A stretch of 38,692 nt of DNA, from NCBI GenBank assembly GCA_024228115.1, contig JAAETT010000550.1:1-38692 (forward strand). The letters are read 5' to 3'. Position 1 is the first letter of the stretch. Every line of letters starts with the position of its first letter. The position numbers and the translations under genes were made by a program. Below, piece after piece: positions 16,042-24,823 of the stretch. This DNA comes from a bacterium. GTDB taxonomy: Bacteria; Myxococcota_A; UBA9160; UBA6930. The notes under the pieces are model-generated. The model made no database searches. It was not told the origin of the DNA and worked only from the letters and a program-made list of their open reading frames with translations.

Positions 16042-17991
16042 ATGCCGTATTCAATCCACGTCTACAACCGGGCGAACTCATCCCGCTCGGAACAACTCCA
16101 GAACGCCACGGGGATTCAGTTCCGCCGTAGTAATCGGGGGACGGAAGAGATCCGCTTCAGCGTGCCCCGCGACGACACCCAGATCAGTCTACTGACTCAC
16201 GGGATCGTGGTCCGGGTTTATGAGACGGAGACCGAGACGGATCTCGCCGTGGGGCAAATCTCCGGCATCATCAACCTGGGGAACGGCCCTCTGGTTCAGT
16301 TCGAGGCCGAGGGGTTGTGGGCCCGGATGGCGACGGTGGTATTCCCGACGGACTACGTTCTGAGCGGGGACATCTCGTCGGCGGACAACGCGCTCCGACT
16401 CACCCAGGCCTACGACATCCGGCGCATCACGTCCACGAACCCAAGTGACGCGACCCATGATGGCGACGAGATGGTCTCCTGGGACGGGAACTCCGCAGGA
16501 ACCACCCAGGAGAAGGCCGCGAAGACGAATACGATCACGTGGGACATCGTTCGCGAGGACGCCACTGAGGACGCCACGGGATCCCTCACACTGGATGGGA
16601 CGAGCGACAACGATGGGGATGGGATCAACGAGATCCCGCCATTCTCCGCCAGCGGGACATACGAGAGCCCGTTCTATGACTTCGTGAGCGCCCCGGATGA
16701 TACCGACCGTCTCCGCTTCGATGGGCAATACGATGAGGGCGAGGTCACATGGGCCGTTGCGACGTTCGCGGCCCTCACCGATGCGCGGACCTTCCCCGCG
16801 GCCTCGGCGGCGACATTCCCCGGCGGCGTGGGTGAGGATCTGACAGGCCTAACGGCGCGCCGCTTCATGGCGGTGGAGTTCACGCTCGCGGCGAATGACT
16901 CCGCGCGGAAGACTCCGGCCGTGTTCTGGTTCGAGCTCATCACGCGGCGCGACATCTCCGGGATCAGCGCGGGGACGATCGTGTCCCAGACGGTTGAGGA
17001 TAACTTCACCGTCGGGGGCCTCAGTCTGGTGGCGGCCCTGGAGCAGATCGCTGAGTCGTATGATCTGGAGTGGCGGGTCCAGGGGGACGGCACGGTCGAC
17101 ATGCAGGCGAAGCCCGCCAGCGGCGCCGTGGGCGCCACCTGGGGGACTGACCGACGGGACACGTATCACCTGATTGAGGGGCACCACTGCAACCTCGTGA
17201 ACTACGAGAAGGACGATGGGAAACTCGTCAACTACTTGATCGCCACGGGGACCGGCGCCGGAGGGAACGCCCTCACCATCATCGCCCAGGACGCGACGAG
17301 TCAGACCAGTTTCGGAATGCGGCAAGCAGTGGTGGGGTTCAACGCGGACACGATGGCGGAACTAAAGACCGAGGCCGACGCCTACTTATCCGAGTTTAAG
17401 GATCCGCGCGTCAGCATGGTCCTGGAAGTGGGGGAGACCCCGGACGAGCAAGTCCCTGTGTTCGCTCCGGGCGATCTCATCTCGGTGTCGTCGTTCCTGA
17501 ACAAGAACCACGACGGGGCCGACATCGCGGAGGACTTCCGCATCCTGGAAGAGACCCGCACGGCCACCGATGGCGGGATACGGGTCCGGTTGCGGCTGGA
17601 GAACAAGCCCGCGCCGTTCATGGAGGAACTTGGGGAGACCCTGGACCATCTGGGGAACGCCGTCGAGAACTCTATCGAGCGGTCCCAGATGGGGATAGCC
17701 ATCACGCCGGAACGATCGGACGGGGCAATCTACGACGAGGACGTTCTCCTAGACTTCACACCGTTTGAGGACGCATCGGGCGCCTATGTCGTGACGATTG
17801 AGGACACGACGGCGGGGCAGTTCTACGGTCCCGAAGAGAGCGCCACTGTGGTCCGTGTCGTGGACTATCGAATCCTGGAGCGGACGCTCACAATACGCTA
17901 CGAGCGCACATCAGGGAGCAACGCCTACAAGGCCCACATATTCTGGTGGGCCAACGGGCGGATATATCGTGGTAGTAGGGTGGGGCGATGA
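16042..17991 (+). CDS. Baseplate hub / tail-associated protein (gp37/Tal-like)
   Basis: This 649-residue protein follows Dit, where siphophages encode the tail-associated hub. Its N-terminus (HVYNRANSSRSEQLQNATGI) and the beta-rich repeats are hub-like. The central block LSLVAALEQIAESYDLEWRV with later LRLENKP is typical of gp27-like hub domains that thread the tape measure. A DNDGDG acidic cluster near residue 190 could bind calcium. The C-terminus is beta-rich. No peptidase motif was seen. The stop overlaps the next gene as ATGA, coupling it to the glycosyltransferase. Confidence 0.7.
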   Translation: MPYSIHVYNRANSSRSEQLQNATGIQFRRSNRGTEEIRFSVPRDDTQISLLTHGIVVRVYETETETDLAVGQISGIINLGNGPLVQFEAEGLWARMATVVFPTDYVLSGDISSADNALRLTQAYDIRRITSTNPSDATHDGDEMVSWDGNSAGTTQEKAAKTNTITWDIVREDATEDATGSLTLDGTSDNDGDGINEIPPFSASGTYESPFYDFVSAPDDTDRLRFDGQYDEGEVTWAVATFAALTDARTFPAASAATFPGGVGEDLTGLTARRFMAVEFTLAANDSARKTPAVFWFELITRRDISGISAGTIVSQTVEDNFTVGGLSLVAALEQIAESYDLEWRVQGDGTVDMQAKPASGAVGATWGTDRRDTYHLIEGHHCNLVNYEKDDGKLVNYLIATGTGAGGNALTIIAQDATSQTSFGMRQAVVGFNADTMAELKTEADAYLSEFKDPRVSMVLEVGETPDEQVPVFAPGDLISVSSFLNKNHDGADIAEDFRILEETRTATDGGIRVRLRLENKPAPFMEELGETLDHLGNAVENSIERSQMGIAITPERSDGAIYDEDVLLDFTPFEDASGAYVVTIEDTTAGQFYGPEESATVVRVVDYRILERTLTIRYERTSGSNAYKAHIFWWANGRIYRGSRVGR

Positions 17992-20129
17992 GATTGCAGC
18001 GAATCCCTCTCACGTTCCGCAACCGCATCACGGGGGATCTGGCCCATACCACCATACCCGGGGCCCATGGGGGGAAGTCCCCGGACGCGCTACTCGCGCT
18101 CTGTCGGCGCCCCGCTCACACATGGTCCCTGGTAGGGCGCTCCAGAGGCTCGCCCCAGCCTGGTCCCGGGTCAAACCTGTCCGCACGGATCGGGATCGTG
18201 TTGGGGACGGCGTGGCCCGACATCATTGGTGGTGGCGAACTCGTGTGGCGGGACATCGGGATCCACATGCAGCGCCTCGGGTTCGATGTGCATGTGTTTG
18301 CTTCGTCCCGCGCCTCCTACGGATCCGGGACGCTCCGACCAGTGGCCGAGATCGAGACCGCCACCGTGGCGGGTATGGCGTATCACTACGTCCCCGAGGC
18401 CAGCATCATCGCCAACGTGCAGGACTGGGCCCGTGAGGCGCGGCCGTCTGCAATCTGGACCACGTTCGGATGGGATGTTGTCCAGGCCGCGCGTCTCACG
18501 AGTCTCAGGGGAATGGCTCCGTTGGTCGTATATCAGCAGTTCTGGCAAGGGCTGGATGCGGACACGTTCGCGGTCCCCGAGGGCGTGGAGTTCCGTCCCG
18601 AGTGGGCGGAGATCTTCGCCCAGGCGGACACGTTGGTCGCTAACAGTGGATATGCCGCACGTCGGTTCGCGCACGCGTCGCAGAGTGAGGTGCCAGTCAT
18701 CACGCCTCCGACTGACGACGCTCTCGGGGAGTCGAGCCGGGACGGCGCCGTCCTACTGGTAGGGTCTGGTCCCGAGAAGGGGACCGACGTGTTCCGGCGC
18801 GTGGCGGCCGAGTTCCCGGACCACGAGTTCATTATCATTGGTGAGGCCCCGGACACACTTGGGCCGAACTGTTCTAGCATCGGATGGGCGGATCCCCGGC
18901 CCTACTACCAGACTGCGCGGGCCCTGTTGGCGCCGTCACTCGTGGCCGAGACCTACGGGATGGCCGTGGAAGAGGCCCGCAAGTGGGGAATACCCACGAT
19001 CGTGAGCAACAACGGGGCCCTGGCGGATCATGCTGAGATCGTCCTCAGCACTGCGCGAGTTGGCGACTGGATTGAGGCCACGGCGCGCGTGCTGGACGGG
19101 GATTGCCGAGTGGCCGGGGCCGTGATGAGGAAGCAGGACGCGCTCCGTGGACTGGAGGCCGTGATGACACGCGCAAACACGCGACCCCTGAGCGGGGAGA
19201 CGTTCCCGTCGATCGCCACCTACTCGGGCGGGGATGGCACATCCGTGGACTACGCAAGCCGGGCCATGCTCGAGATGTTCGGCCTGAGCCACTACACGGG
19301 CGGGGACATCCCGGACGGTGTGCAGCATGTTCTACTCCAGGCATGGTCCCCAGCCCATGCTTCGTTGTTCTCCCGCCTGCGGTCTCAGGGCGTGCATCCC
19401 TGGGTGGTGGTCCACTCGCCCGCAGCTCAGGGCGAACTTGACGGCGAACACCGGGTGTTCTCAGAAGTCATGCCCCTTGGGTCGGGTCATATTCTGGCCT
19501 GTCATGCGCCATTGGCGAAGGCCTTGGGCGCTCGATGGCTACCAGTTCCGACGCTGGTGGACGAGCTCGCGCCACATCGGCGGGGGCCACGGCGGCCGGG
19601 GGCTTCGATCTCTGTAGGAATGTGGAACACCTGGCGGCCGCGAAAGAACACCTGGACCCAAGTCCTCGCCATGCGAGAACTGGCGCGCATCAGCGGGCGC
19701 GAGGTGGTGATTCATGGTCCAATGGTCGACGCGGACTTATGCCATGCACTCGGCGGAGACGTGCGATTCATCCAGACGGAACACGTCTCGCGGCGCGAGT
19801 TCTATGAACGTATGGCGGACATGGACCTGAGTCTCCAGGTAACCCACGCGGAGAGTTTCAACTATTGCGCGATGGAGTCAACGCTCCTGGGCGTGCCGTG
19901 TCTCGTGGGGCCGGGAACACCGGCGGGCCGGTTCGGGCTCGAGGCGGCGTTCGTCGTGGCGGATCCCACGGACCCGATCCTCATCGCTCAGATGGCGCAC
20001 AAGGCAATACAGGACGCGGAGCGGTGCTGGTTCCACGAGCGGATGATCCGCTCCGCTCAGGATCTCGTGGACTACCGCCACCGAGGACTGCGGGATACAC
20101 TGGAAGCAATCGAGAGGGGCGGAGCATGA
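17988..20129 (+). CDS. Double-domain GT-B glycosyltransferase
   Basis: This 713-residue protein carries two GT4-like GT-B units in one chain. Unit one starts near residue 67 (ARIGIVLGTAW, then GGGELVWRDIG) and has the nucleotide-sugar site motif ETYGMAVEE (321-329, EX7E) after a glycine-rich VLLVGSGPEKG turn. Unit two covers about 410-713 and has ESFNYCAME (622-630, also EX7E) followed by LLGVPCLVG. Residues 1-66 are a basic, proline-rich extension of unknown role. The ATGA start overlaps the hub gene. The enzyme would transfer sugars from nucleotide donors; acceptor and sugars are unknown. An internal start near residue 67 has no visible ribosome site. Confidence 0.85.
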   Translation: MRLQRIPLTFRNRITGDLAHTTIPGAHGGKSPDALLALCRRPAHTWSLVGRSRGSPQPGPGSNLSARIGIVLGTAWPDIIGGGELVWRDIGIHMQRLGFDVHVFASSRASYGSGTLRPVAEIETATVAGMAYHYVPEASIIANVQDWAREARPSAIWTTFGWDVVQAARLTSLRGMAPLVVYQQFWQGLDADTFAVPEGVEFRPEWAEIFAQADTLVANSGYAARRFAHASQSEVPVITPPTDDALGESSRDGAVLLVGSGPEKGTDVFRRVAAEFPDHEFIIIGEAPDTLGPNCSSIGWADPRPYYQTARALLAPSLVAETYGMAVEEARKWGIPTIVSNNGALADHAEIVLSTARVGDWIEATARVLDGDCRVAGAVMRKQDALRGLEAVMTRANTRPLSGETFPSIATYSGGDGTSVDYASRAMLEMFGLSHYTGGDIPDGVQHVLLQAWSPAHASLFSRLRSQGVHPWVVVHSPAAQGELDGEHRVFSEVMPLGSGHILACHAPLAKALGARWLPVPTLVDELAPHRRGPRRPGASISVGMWNTWRPRKNTWTQVLAMRELARISGREVVIHGPMVDADLCHALGGDVRFIQTEHVSRREFYERMADMDLSLQVTHAESFNYCAMESTLLGVPCLVGPGTPAGRFGLEAAFVVADPTDPILIAQMAHKAIQDAERCWFHERMIRSAQDLVDYRHRGLRDTLEAIERGGA

Positions 20130-21223
20130 GGATTGTATTCGGCGTCTATTACTCCATGGGGGACAACGCGAGCTCCGGGATCTACACGGCCCTCCGGGCC
20201 GCCGGTCACGAGGTCAGCGTCTTCCCGCGCCTGGCAGAACAGGATGCGGGCCGGGTCGCAGGAGAGGACACCGGAGCCTATGTGCTGGAGTCCTTGTCGC
20301 GGCGCGTGGCCCTCCTAGACGCGAACGTTCTCCTGGCGCGCTCCCTGTCGGCGTTCTTCCCCACGGTTCGGGATCTCCACGAGTTCCGCGCGCGTCATCC
20401 CGGCGTCAAGCTCGTGGACCTGAGCCAATACCACCCGTATTCGCTCTATGAGTCCTTCGTCGGGGACATGAGCGCGGTGGCGAAGACGGGCGACTATGAC
20501 ATGCTTCTATGCCAATGCCACAACAGCATTGCCCACCTGGCGGGATACAACGCGCACGCGGTCTACTATCCGAGCTTCGCGACGCCACTCCTATACGATC
20601 GGATCCCCGGCGCGGAACGCTCGCGGCTGGCGTGTGATGTTCTCATGCCCTGGAACTCCGACTATGACACGGACCAGTTCCCCACGGACATCTGTCGTAA
20701 GAGCCTAGTGAACGAGTGCCTAGACGGTGGGGTCACGAATATCCGCATCTATGGCGGAGACGCCGAGCCCACGCGTAACCTGTGGCTCCAGGCGGATCCC
20801 GAGTTCTCGCCCTACGTTCGTCCAGCGGCGGATGTGCGACTTATTGCCCGCGTGATGGCGAGCGCGAAGATCGTGCTATCGTCGTCGGTGATCTCCGCGA
20901 ATTCGGTGGTGGCTCCCCTGGGGTATTGGTCGGATCGCGTCCCCTGCGCGATGCTTGCCGGCAGCCTGGTCCTGTCAGATAACCGGGAATCAGTCACGGC
21001 GCCATGGACCGTTGGCGGGGAGACGCGGCAACTGGTCGACGGGGAACATCTGGTGCTGTATGACACCGAGGCCGAGGCCGTGGACAAGGCCCGCTACTAC
21101 CTGGACAACCCAAAGGAACGGCAGCGCATCGCGCAGGCGGGATATGAATTCGCTCATGCTCATCTGGTCGAGGATGAGATCGTCCCGGGGATCATTCTCC
21201 CTGCCATCGAGGCGCTATTCTAG
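20126..21223 (+). CDS. CgeB-like glycosyltransferase
   Basis: The start at 20126 gives an ATGA overlap and is preceded by GAGAGGGGCGGAGC; the reading frame is open further upstream but only as a shadow of the previous gene. The 365-residue protein begins MRIVFGVYYSMGDNASSGIY, a GT-B N-terminal nucleotide-fold strand. It ends with a CgeB/PF13524-like half (LYDTEAEAVDKARYYLDNPK, then an AQAGYEFAHAHL helix). It probably extends or branches the glycan made by the preceding double enzyme. Family assignment is moderately secure; substrate is unknown. Confidence 0.75.
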   Translation: MRIVFGVYYSMGDNASSGIYTALRAAGHEVSVFPRLAEQDAGRVAGEDTGAYVLESLSRRVALLDANVLLARSLSAFFPTVRDLHEFRARHPGVKLVDLSQYHPYSLYESFVGDMSAVAKTGDYDMLLCQCHNSIAHLAGYNAHAVYYPSFATPLLYDRIPGAERSRLACDVLMPWNSDYDTDQFPTDICRKSLVNECLDGGVTNIRIYGGDAEPTRNLWLQADPEFSPYVRPAADVRLIARVMASAKIVLSSSVISANSVVAPLGYWSDRVPCAMLAGSLVLSDNRESVTAPWTVGGETRQLVDGEHLVLYDTEAEAVDKARYYLDNPKERQRIAQAGYEFAHAHLVEDEIVPGIILPAIEALF

Positions 21224-21234
21224 GAGGGCGCGTG

Positions 21235-21735
21235 ATGGCGTTCGGCCTGGCCAGCGGGTTCGCCCCACCACCGAGCGACGGCATATTCTCGTTTGTCCCT
21301 GTCCTGGCGCCTCTCCTTGCGCGCATGGCGGAGCAAGGCGGCGCATATCTGGAGTGGGGGATGGGGCGCTCGACGCGGATGGCGCTCCAGGCCGGGATTC
21401 AGGTAGTGAGCGTAGAGCATGATCCCCATTGGTTCAACTACTTCATGGACGAACACCGGGGCCATCCGAACCTGACGGCCCACCTACTGGCGGACCTGGA
21501 CCAGTATGTCGCGATCGCACGCACGGCCCCGGCTAATACGGGACTCATCTTCGTGGATGGGGTCGCGCGCCCGGAATGCTTGGTGGCCGCGAGCCAGGTG
21601 ATTCCGCGACTCGCGTCCCGCTGCGATGTGCTGTTGCACGATGCCCGCGACCCGGCGTATGTGGACGCCATCGGCATCTATCAGCATACGGAGTATCCCG
21701 AAGGGGACACCGACACGCTACTACTGACCCTGTGA
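21235..21735 (+). CDS. Class I methyltransferase-like protein of the glycan module
   Basis: The 166-residue protein has the Rossmann methyltransferase pattern. Motif I is seen as YLEWGMGRSTRMAL, motif II as VVSVEHDPHWFNYF (acidic residue after the second strand), and LIFVDGVAR follows as the fourth strand. It is short for a methyltransferase, so it may be a minimal domain. The ATG at 21235 is 7 bases after AGGAGG. It follows the glycosyltransferases by 11 bases and could methylate a sugar. An alternative is a degenerate, non-catalytic family member. Confidence 0.65.
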   Translation: MAFGLASGFAPPPSDGIFSFVPVLAPLLARMAEQGGAYLEWGMGRSTRMALQAGIQVVSVEHDPHWFNYFMDEHRGHPNLTAHLLADLDQYVAIARTAPANTGLIFVDGVARPECLVAASQVIPRLASRCDVLLHDARDPAYVDAIGIYQHTEYPEGDTDTLLLTL

Positions 21736-21753
21736 GCAAGGGAAGAGGCACAT

Positions 21754-22068
21754 ATGCTGTTCATACTGAACGCGCCCAGAACGGAGCCCGTGACCCGGGC
21801 CCCGGCCTATGACGGGAACATCATCGGGGTCTACTCATCCACGGGGGACGTGGTGGCGGCGCATGGCATGAGTCGCGCCGAGGGCCGGTCAATCATCATC
21901 GTCCCAGAGAGCGGGGACACGTATGATGCGGGGTGGGATGCGGAGGTCGCGCTCGCGGCGGCCGACATCTCGGTGCGGGTGGATCCCGTGCAGAATGAAC
22001 TCATCGAGGCGCGCGGGTTCCTCGCGTGCGTGGCGGCGGGCGAACTCGACAACGCGCCCACGGAATAG
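21754..22068 (+). CDS. Small hypothetical protein after the glycan module
   Basis: This 104-residue protein has AAGAGG before its ATG and sits between the methyltransferase and the last structural gene. It shows alternating beta strands and helices (IIGVYSSTGDVVAAHGMSR, RSIIIVPESGD, AALAAADISVRVDP arrangement) and an acidic C-terminus. I recognise no family. It may be an accessory of the glycan module or of the following virion protein. Confidence 0.6.
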   Translation: MLFILNAPRTEPVTRAPAYDGNIIGVYSSTGDVVAAHGMSRAEGRSIIIVPESGDTYDAGWDAEVALAAADISVRVDPVQNELIEARGFLACVAAGELDNAPTE

Positions 22069-22080
22069 AAGGGGAGACGG

Positions 22081-22830
22081 ATGTCGCTAGAGAGCCTATA
22101 CGATGGCGTGATGGGGCCCCGTTGGGGATGGGAAGCCGCCGTAGCGGCGGGGAAGGTCAGCGGATGGGGCCCTTTGAACAAGTTCGGATATAACCAGGCC
22201 ACCGGGGAAACTGAGGAAGACATCGCAAGCGCTGGCGGGTCGCTCGCCTGGCAAGCCGCGGCCGCCGCTCACGACATCAAGTCATCCGACGCGGCAGACA
22301 CGAACGATTCCGGGACCGGGGCCCGCACGGTTCAGGTCTGGGGACTCGACGCGAATTACGACGAGCAAACGGAGATTGTGGAACTGGACGGAACCACGGA
22401 TGTGGCCACGGCCAGCACATACATCCGGCTGTTCCGAATGAAAGTCCTCACGGCCGGATCCGGCGCCACTGCGGCTGGGACCATCACGGCGGACGTGAGT
22501 GCAACGGTTCACGCCACGATAACGATCGGGGACAACCAGACCAACCAGGTGGGGTGGACCGTCCCCAACGGGAAGACGGCCTACATCACGCGGCTGCATC
22601 TGTATTCCGGGGTTGCGCTCGCGCAGTGCACGTTCCGCCTGTTGGCGCGTCCCCTGGGCGGGGTGTGGGCTTCCAAGTTCAGCGCGAAGGTGACAGCGGG
22701 GTCATCGAGTCCCGACCTGGCCGGTCTCTGGCAGTTCCCGGAGAAGACGGACCTTCGGATCGCGGGGACATCCGCGTCGGGCAACATCGCAACGTCGGCC
22801 GCTATGCTCGGGGTGTTCGGTCCTGAGTGA
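22081..22830 (+). CDS. Virion structural protein of the aquatic-phage YIRLFRMKV type
   Basis: This 249-residue protein resembles structural proteins common in environmental tailed phages. It has VWGLDANYDEQTEIVELDG, then the Y-IRLFRMKV segment, then GTITADV, ITIGDNQTNQ and the VPNGKTAYITRL strand. The fold is likely all-beta. It is the last gene of the rightward late unit and probably a tail tip or fibre-related protein; the exact role is unknown. Its last 29 bases overlap the convergent gene on the other strand. AAGGGGAGACGG precedes the start. Confidence 0.7.
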   Translation: MSLESLYDGVMGPRWGWEAAVAAGKVSGWGPLNKFGYNQATGETEEDIASAGGSLAWQAAAAAHDIKSSDAADTNDSGTGARTVQVWGLDANYDEQTEIVELDGTTDVATASTYIRLFRMKVLTAGSGATAAGTITADVSATVHATITIGDNQTNQVGWTVPNGKTAYITRLHLYSGVALAQCTFRLLARPLGGVWASKFSAKVTAGSSSPDLAGLWQFPEKTDLRIAGTSASGNIATSAAMLGVFGPE

Positions 22831-23119
22831 GCGCCCGCAACGCGTCCCTGATGCTCCCTGTGACGTTGAGCACGTCTAGCGGGGTATGAGGGCGGACGGA
22901 GGATAGCACGCGCGCCACGGCGTCAGGGAACGCATTGCACGCGCCCTGTGCGTAGAGGGCGGCCGCAGCGCGCACGAGTTCCCGAGCCTGCGGGGGCCGG
23001 TAGCCCGCACTTAGGGCGTCCCTGGCGGCGTTCATCACTTCGCGGCGCGGGACCGGAAGATCCCGCGCCAATGCTCTCCACTCCGGGGACCAGACATCCG
23101 CCACGGTGATGCCCTTCAT
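22802..23119 (-). CDS. Hypothetical protein, last gene of the leftward operon
   Basis: This 105-residue protein ends inside the 3' end of the convergent structural gene (29-base overlap). It is basic and strongly helical (REVMNAARDALSAGY, ARELVRAAAALYAQGACNAF, VTGSIRDALRALT) with no recognised family. Its start overlaps the previous gene's stop by 4 bases, so it belongs to the leftward early operon. Confidence 0.65.
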   Translation of the reverse strand: MKGITVADVWSPEWRALARDLPVPRREVMNAARDALSAGYRPPQARELVRAAAALYAQGACNAFPDAVARVLSSVRPHTPLDVLNVTGSIRDALRALTQDRTPRA

Positions 23120-23694
23120 ATTGGCTCCCCTGCGGCCTCGCGCCGCTCACGCTCTGTGTAGCAGAGGTGGCAGGCGCAACCGCCACAATACCCGTCAGGA
23201 GTCCCCGGATCGCCCCCGGCGTAGGGATCCACCACGGCATCTCGGACGGGCGTGTCGTCATTCAGGCCCAACAGATCAAACGCCACGAGCGCGGGCGCGT
23301 CGTCGTAAAGCGTTCCATCCAGCGGCTCGAGCCCGAACATCTGCTCACAACCGGCAACGGTGAACCGGAACGCCCGTCCAACACGGAATCGGATGGGGTC
23401 TTCATCCGCCAGGGAGATCCCGCAGTCCTGTGTGCGGAACAGGGCAACAGTATCCCCCTCCTGGATGTCCCGATCGTCGCGACGGATCTCGAACCGCTTC
23501 GTCCCATCCTTCGCGGCGTCCCAGTATAAGCCCCATGTCTTGAGCTCGTGGGTTTTCGCCTCTCGGAGGGGTTGGAGAGCATGGAGCAGGCTGTGTAGCG
23601 TCGTGGCCTGGTTCTCGGTGTTGTTGCTCACGTGGGCACGCGCGGCCCGTTCGATGGCGCGCAGGCGCTTGCCCTCGCGTTCGGTCGTGTTCAT
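23116..23694 (-). CDS. DUF3850 / ASCH-domain protein with Cys cluster
   Basis: This 192-residue protein contains KTHELKTWGLYWDAAKDGTK followed by FEIRRDDRDIQEGD (residues 47-80), the signature of DUF3850, an ASCH/PUA-like fold linked to nucleic-acid binding. The N-terminus is a basic helix. The C-terminal CGGCACHLC cluster could bind zinc and is not part of the usual short DUF3850 proteins. The gene overlaps its neighbours by 4 bases on both sides. A role in RNA binding is suggested by the family, not shown. Confidence 0.75.
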   Translation of the reverse strand: MNTTEREGKRLRAIERAARAHVSNNTENQATTLHSLLHALQPLREAKTHELKTWGLYWDAAKDGTKRFEIRRDDRDIQEGDTVALFRTQDCGISLADEDPIRFRVGRAFRFTVAGCEQMFGLEPLDGTLYDDAPALVAFDLLGLNDDTPVRDAVVDPYAGGDPGTPDGYCGGCACHLCYTERERREAAGEPI

Positions 23695-23906
23695 GTTGTC
23701 CCCTTCGTGGGCTTGGGCGTGACGAGAGCCTTGAGGCGGCCCCGTAGGAGTGTCATCTCGTCCGCCTGGTCAACCAGAGCGTCGCGATCGGCGCCCTCGC
23801 CCAAGCTGACGTATGCCTTTTTGCGCGTTCCGTCCTCCGTGGTCATCAGAGCGGCGATCAGGACCGTGACATCGCGCGTGGTGAGAATGGGTCGATGGCG
23901 TTTCAC
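23691..23906 (-). CDS. Small hypothetical protein
   Basis: This 71-residue protein lies between the methyltransferase and the ASCH gene with 4-base overlaps to both, so it is part of the leftward operon. It has a helical middle (ADRDALVDQADEMTLLRGRL) with basic ends. No family is recognised. Confidence 0.6.
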   Translation of the reverse strand: MKRHRPILTTRDVTVLIAALMTTEDGTRKKAYVSLGEGADRDALVDQADEMTLLRGRLKALVTPKPTKGTT

Positions 23907-24823
23907 GTGGCGTCTCCTTCGTCGGTGAATAGGAGTGTCTGGCGCGAGTCAGATCGCGCCGACGTTACCGGGCTCTCCAGGGCTCGATACGATACGGGGT
24001 TGTGGATGCGTTGGGCCGCCCTTCCAGTCGAGTAGGTCCAGCGATCCAGAATCAGACCAACATACTCGGGGTTCTGTTCGATCGTGATGCAGACGCGCCC
24101 CAGTTCCTCACATGCCATGAGCGTCGTCCCCGACCCGCCGAACGGGTCCACGACGACATCGCCCTCGTCGGAGGATGCGTCGATCAGTGTGCGGATGAGC
24201 GCGATCGGCTTCTGTGTGGGATGGTTCACGGACTCGGCGGTTCCCGCTCCGGCCGCGAGCGCGGGCACGACGATCACATCCCGTGGCTGGGCTCCGTCTG
24301 GATGGCGCCGGAACGGGACGCCTGGGAAGCGCCCAGACCCGGACCCGGTATGCCCCGACTTCGTTCCGGGGAAGTAGGGGACGCGGGCCCGGTCGCGGTA
24401 GAATGGCGCATCCCCGCGCCGGACATAGATGATCGCGTCGTGTGAACGTCCCCACGTGCCGACATTCGGGGTATTCCGGTTCGTGTAGTGCCAGATGAGC
24501 CAGCGTTTCGGCGGGGAGACGCGGACGAAGGGCTCCGCCAACGTCTCCGCCTGGCCGAACACATACGCTGAGTGGTCAGGGGACATGCACTCGCCGAGAA
24601 TGTTCCACCACGCAAGCCACCATTCCGTGTATTCCGGGATGCGGTCCCATTCCGCGATGCCGATGTTGTAGGGCGGATCGGCCACCATGAGACGCGGCGC
24701 GATGGGGATGCCATCGACGGATACGAACGCCTCCTCTAGGAGGGCGGGATACGTGCAGTCTCCGCACAGAACGCGATGGGGCCCCAGGTGCCACACATCC
24801 CCGATCTGAATCTCAGGCATCAT
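23903..24823 (-). CDS. DNA methyltransferase (beta-type N6-adenine/N4-cytosine), orphan
   Basis: The 306-residue protein has motif IV as ADPPY (Asp49-Tyr52) before motif I as DPFGGSGTT (226-234), the order of beta-class amino-methyltransferases, plus HPTQKP (201-206). DPPY favours N6-adenine methylation. The N-terminal GDVWHLGPHRVLCGDCT resembles the ParB-linked phage methylases and also the second methylase of this phage. The start is placed at 24823 because upstream residues lie over the previous gene in another frame. No restriction enzyme lies nearby. The likely job is to protect phage DNA against host restriction; the recognised sequence is unknown. Confidence 0.85.
   Translation of the reverse strand: MMPEIQIGDVWHLGPHRVLCGDCTYPALLEEAFVSVDGIPIAPRLMVADPPYNIGIAEWDRIPEYTEWWLAWWNILGECMSPDHSAYVFGQAETLAEPFVRVSPPKRWLIWHYTNRNTPNVGTWGRSHDAIIYVRRGDAPFYRDRARVPYFPGTKSGHTGSGSGRFPGVPFRRHPDGAQPRDVIVVPALAAGAGTAESVNHPTQKPIALIRTLIDASSDEGDVVVDPFGGSGTTLMACEELGRVCITIEQNPEYVGLILDRWTYSTGRAAQRIHNPVSYRALESPVTSARSDSRQTLLFTDEGDAT

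Noticed and set aside
19865-20125. Upstream extension of the CgeB-like glycosyltransferase
   Set aside because: The extra frame lies over the previous gene, is arginine/glycine-rich and the ATGA start at 20126 has a proper ribosome site.
24002-24445. Plus-strand open frame over the methyltransferase gene
   Set aside because: The minus-strand frame has clear DPPY and DPFGGSGTT motifs; the plus frame has none.
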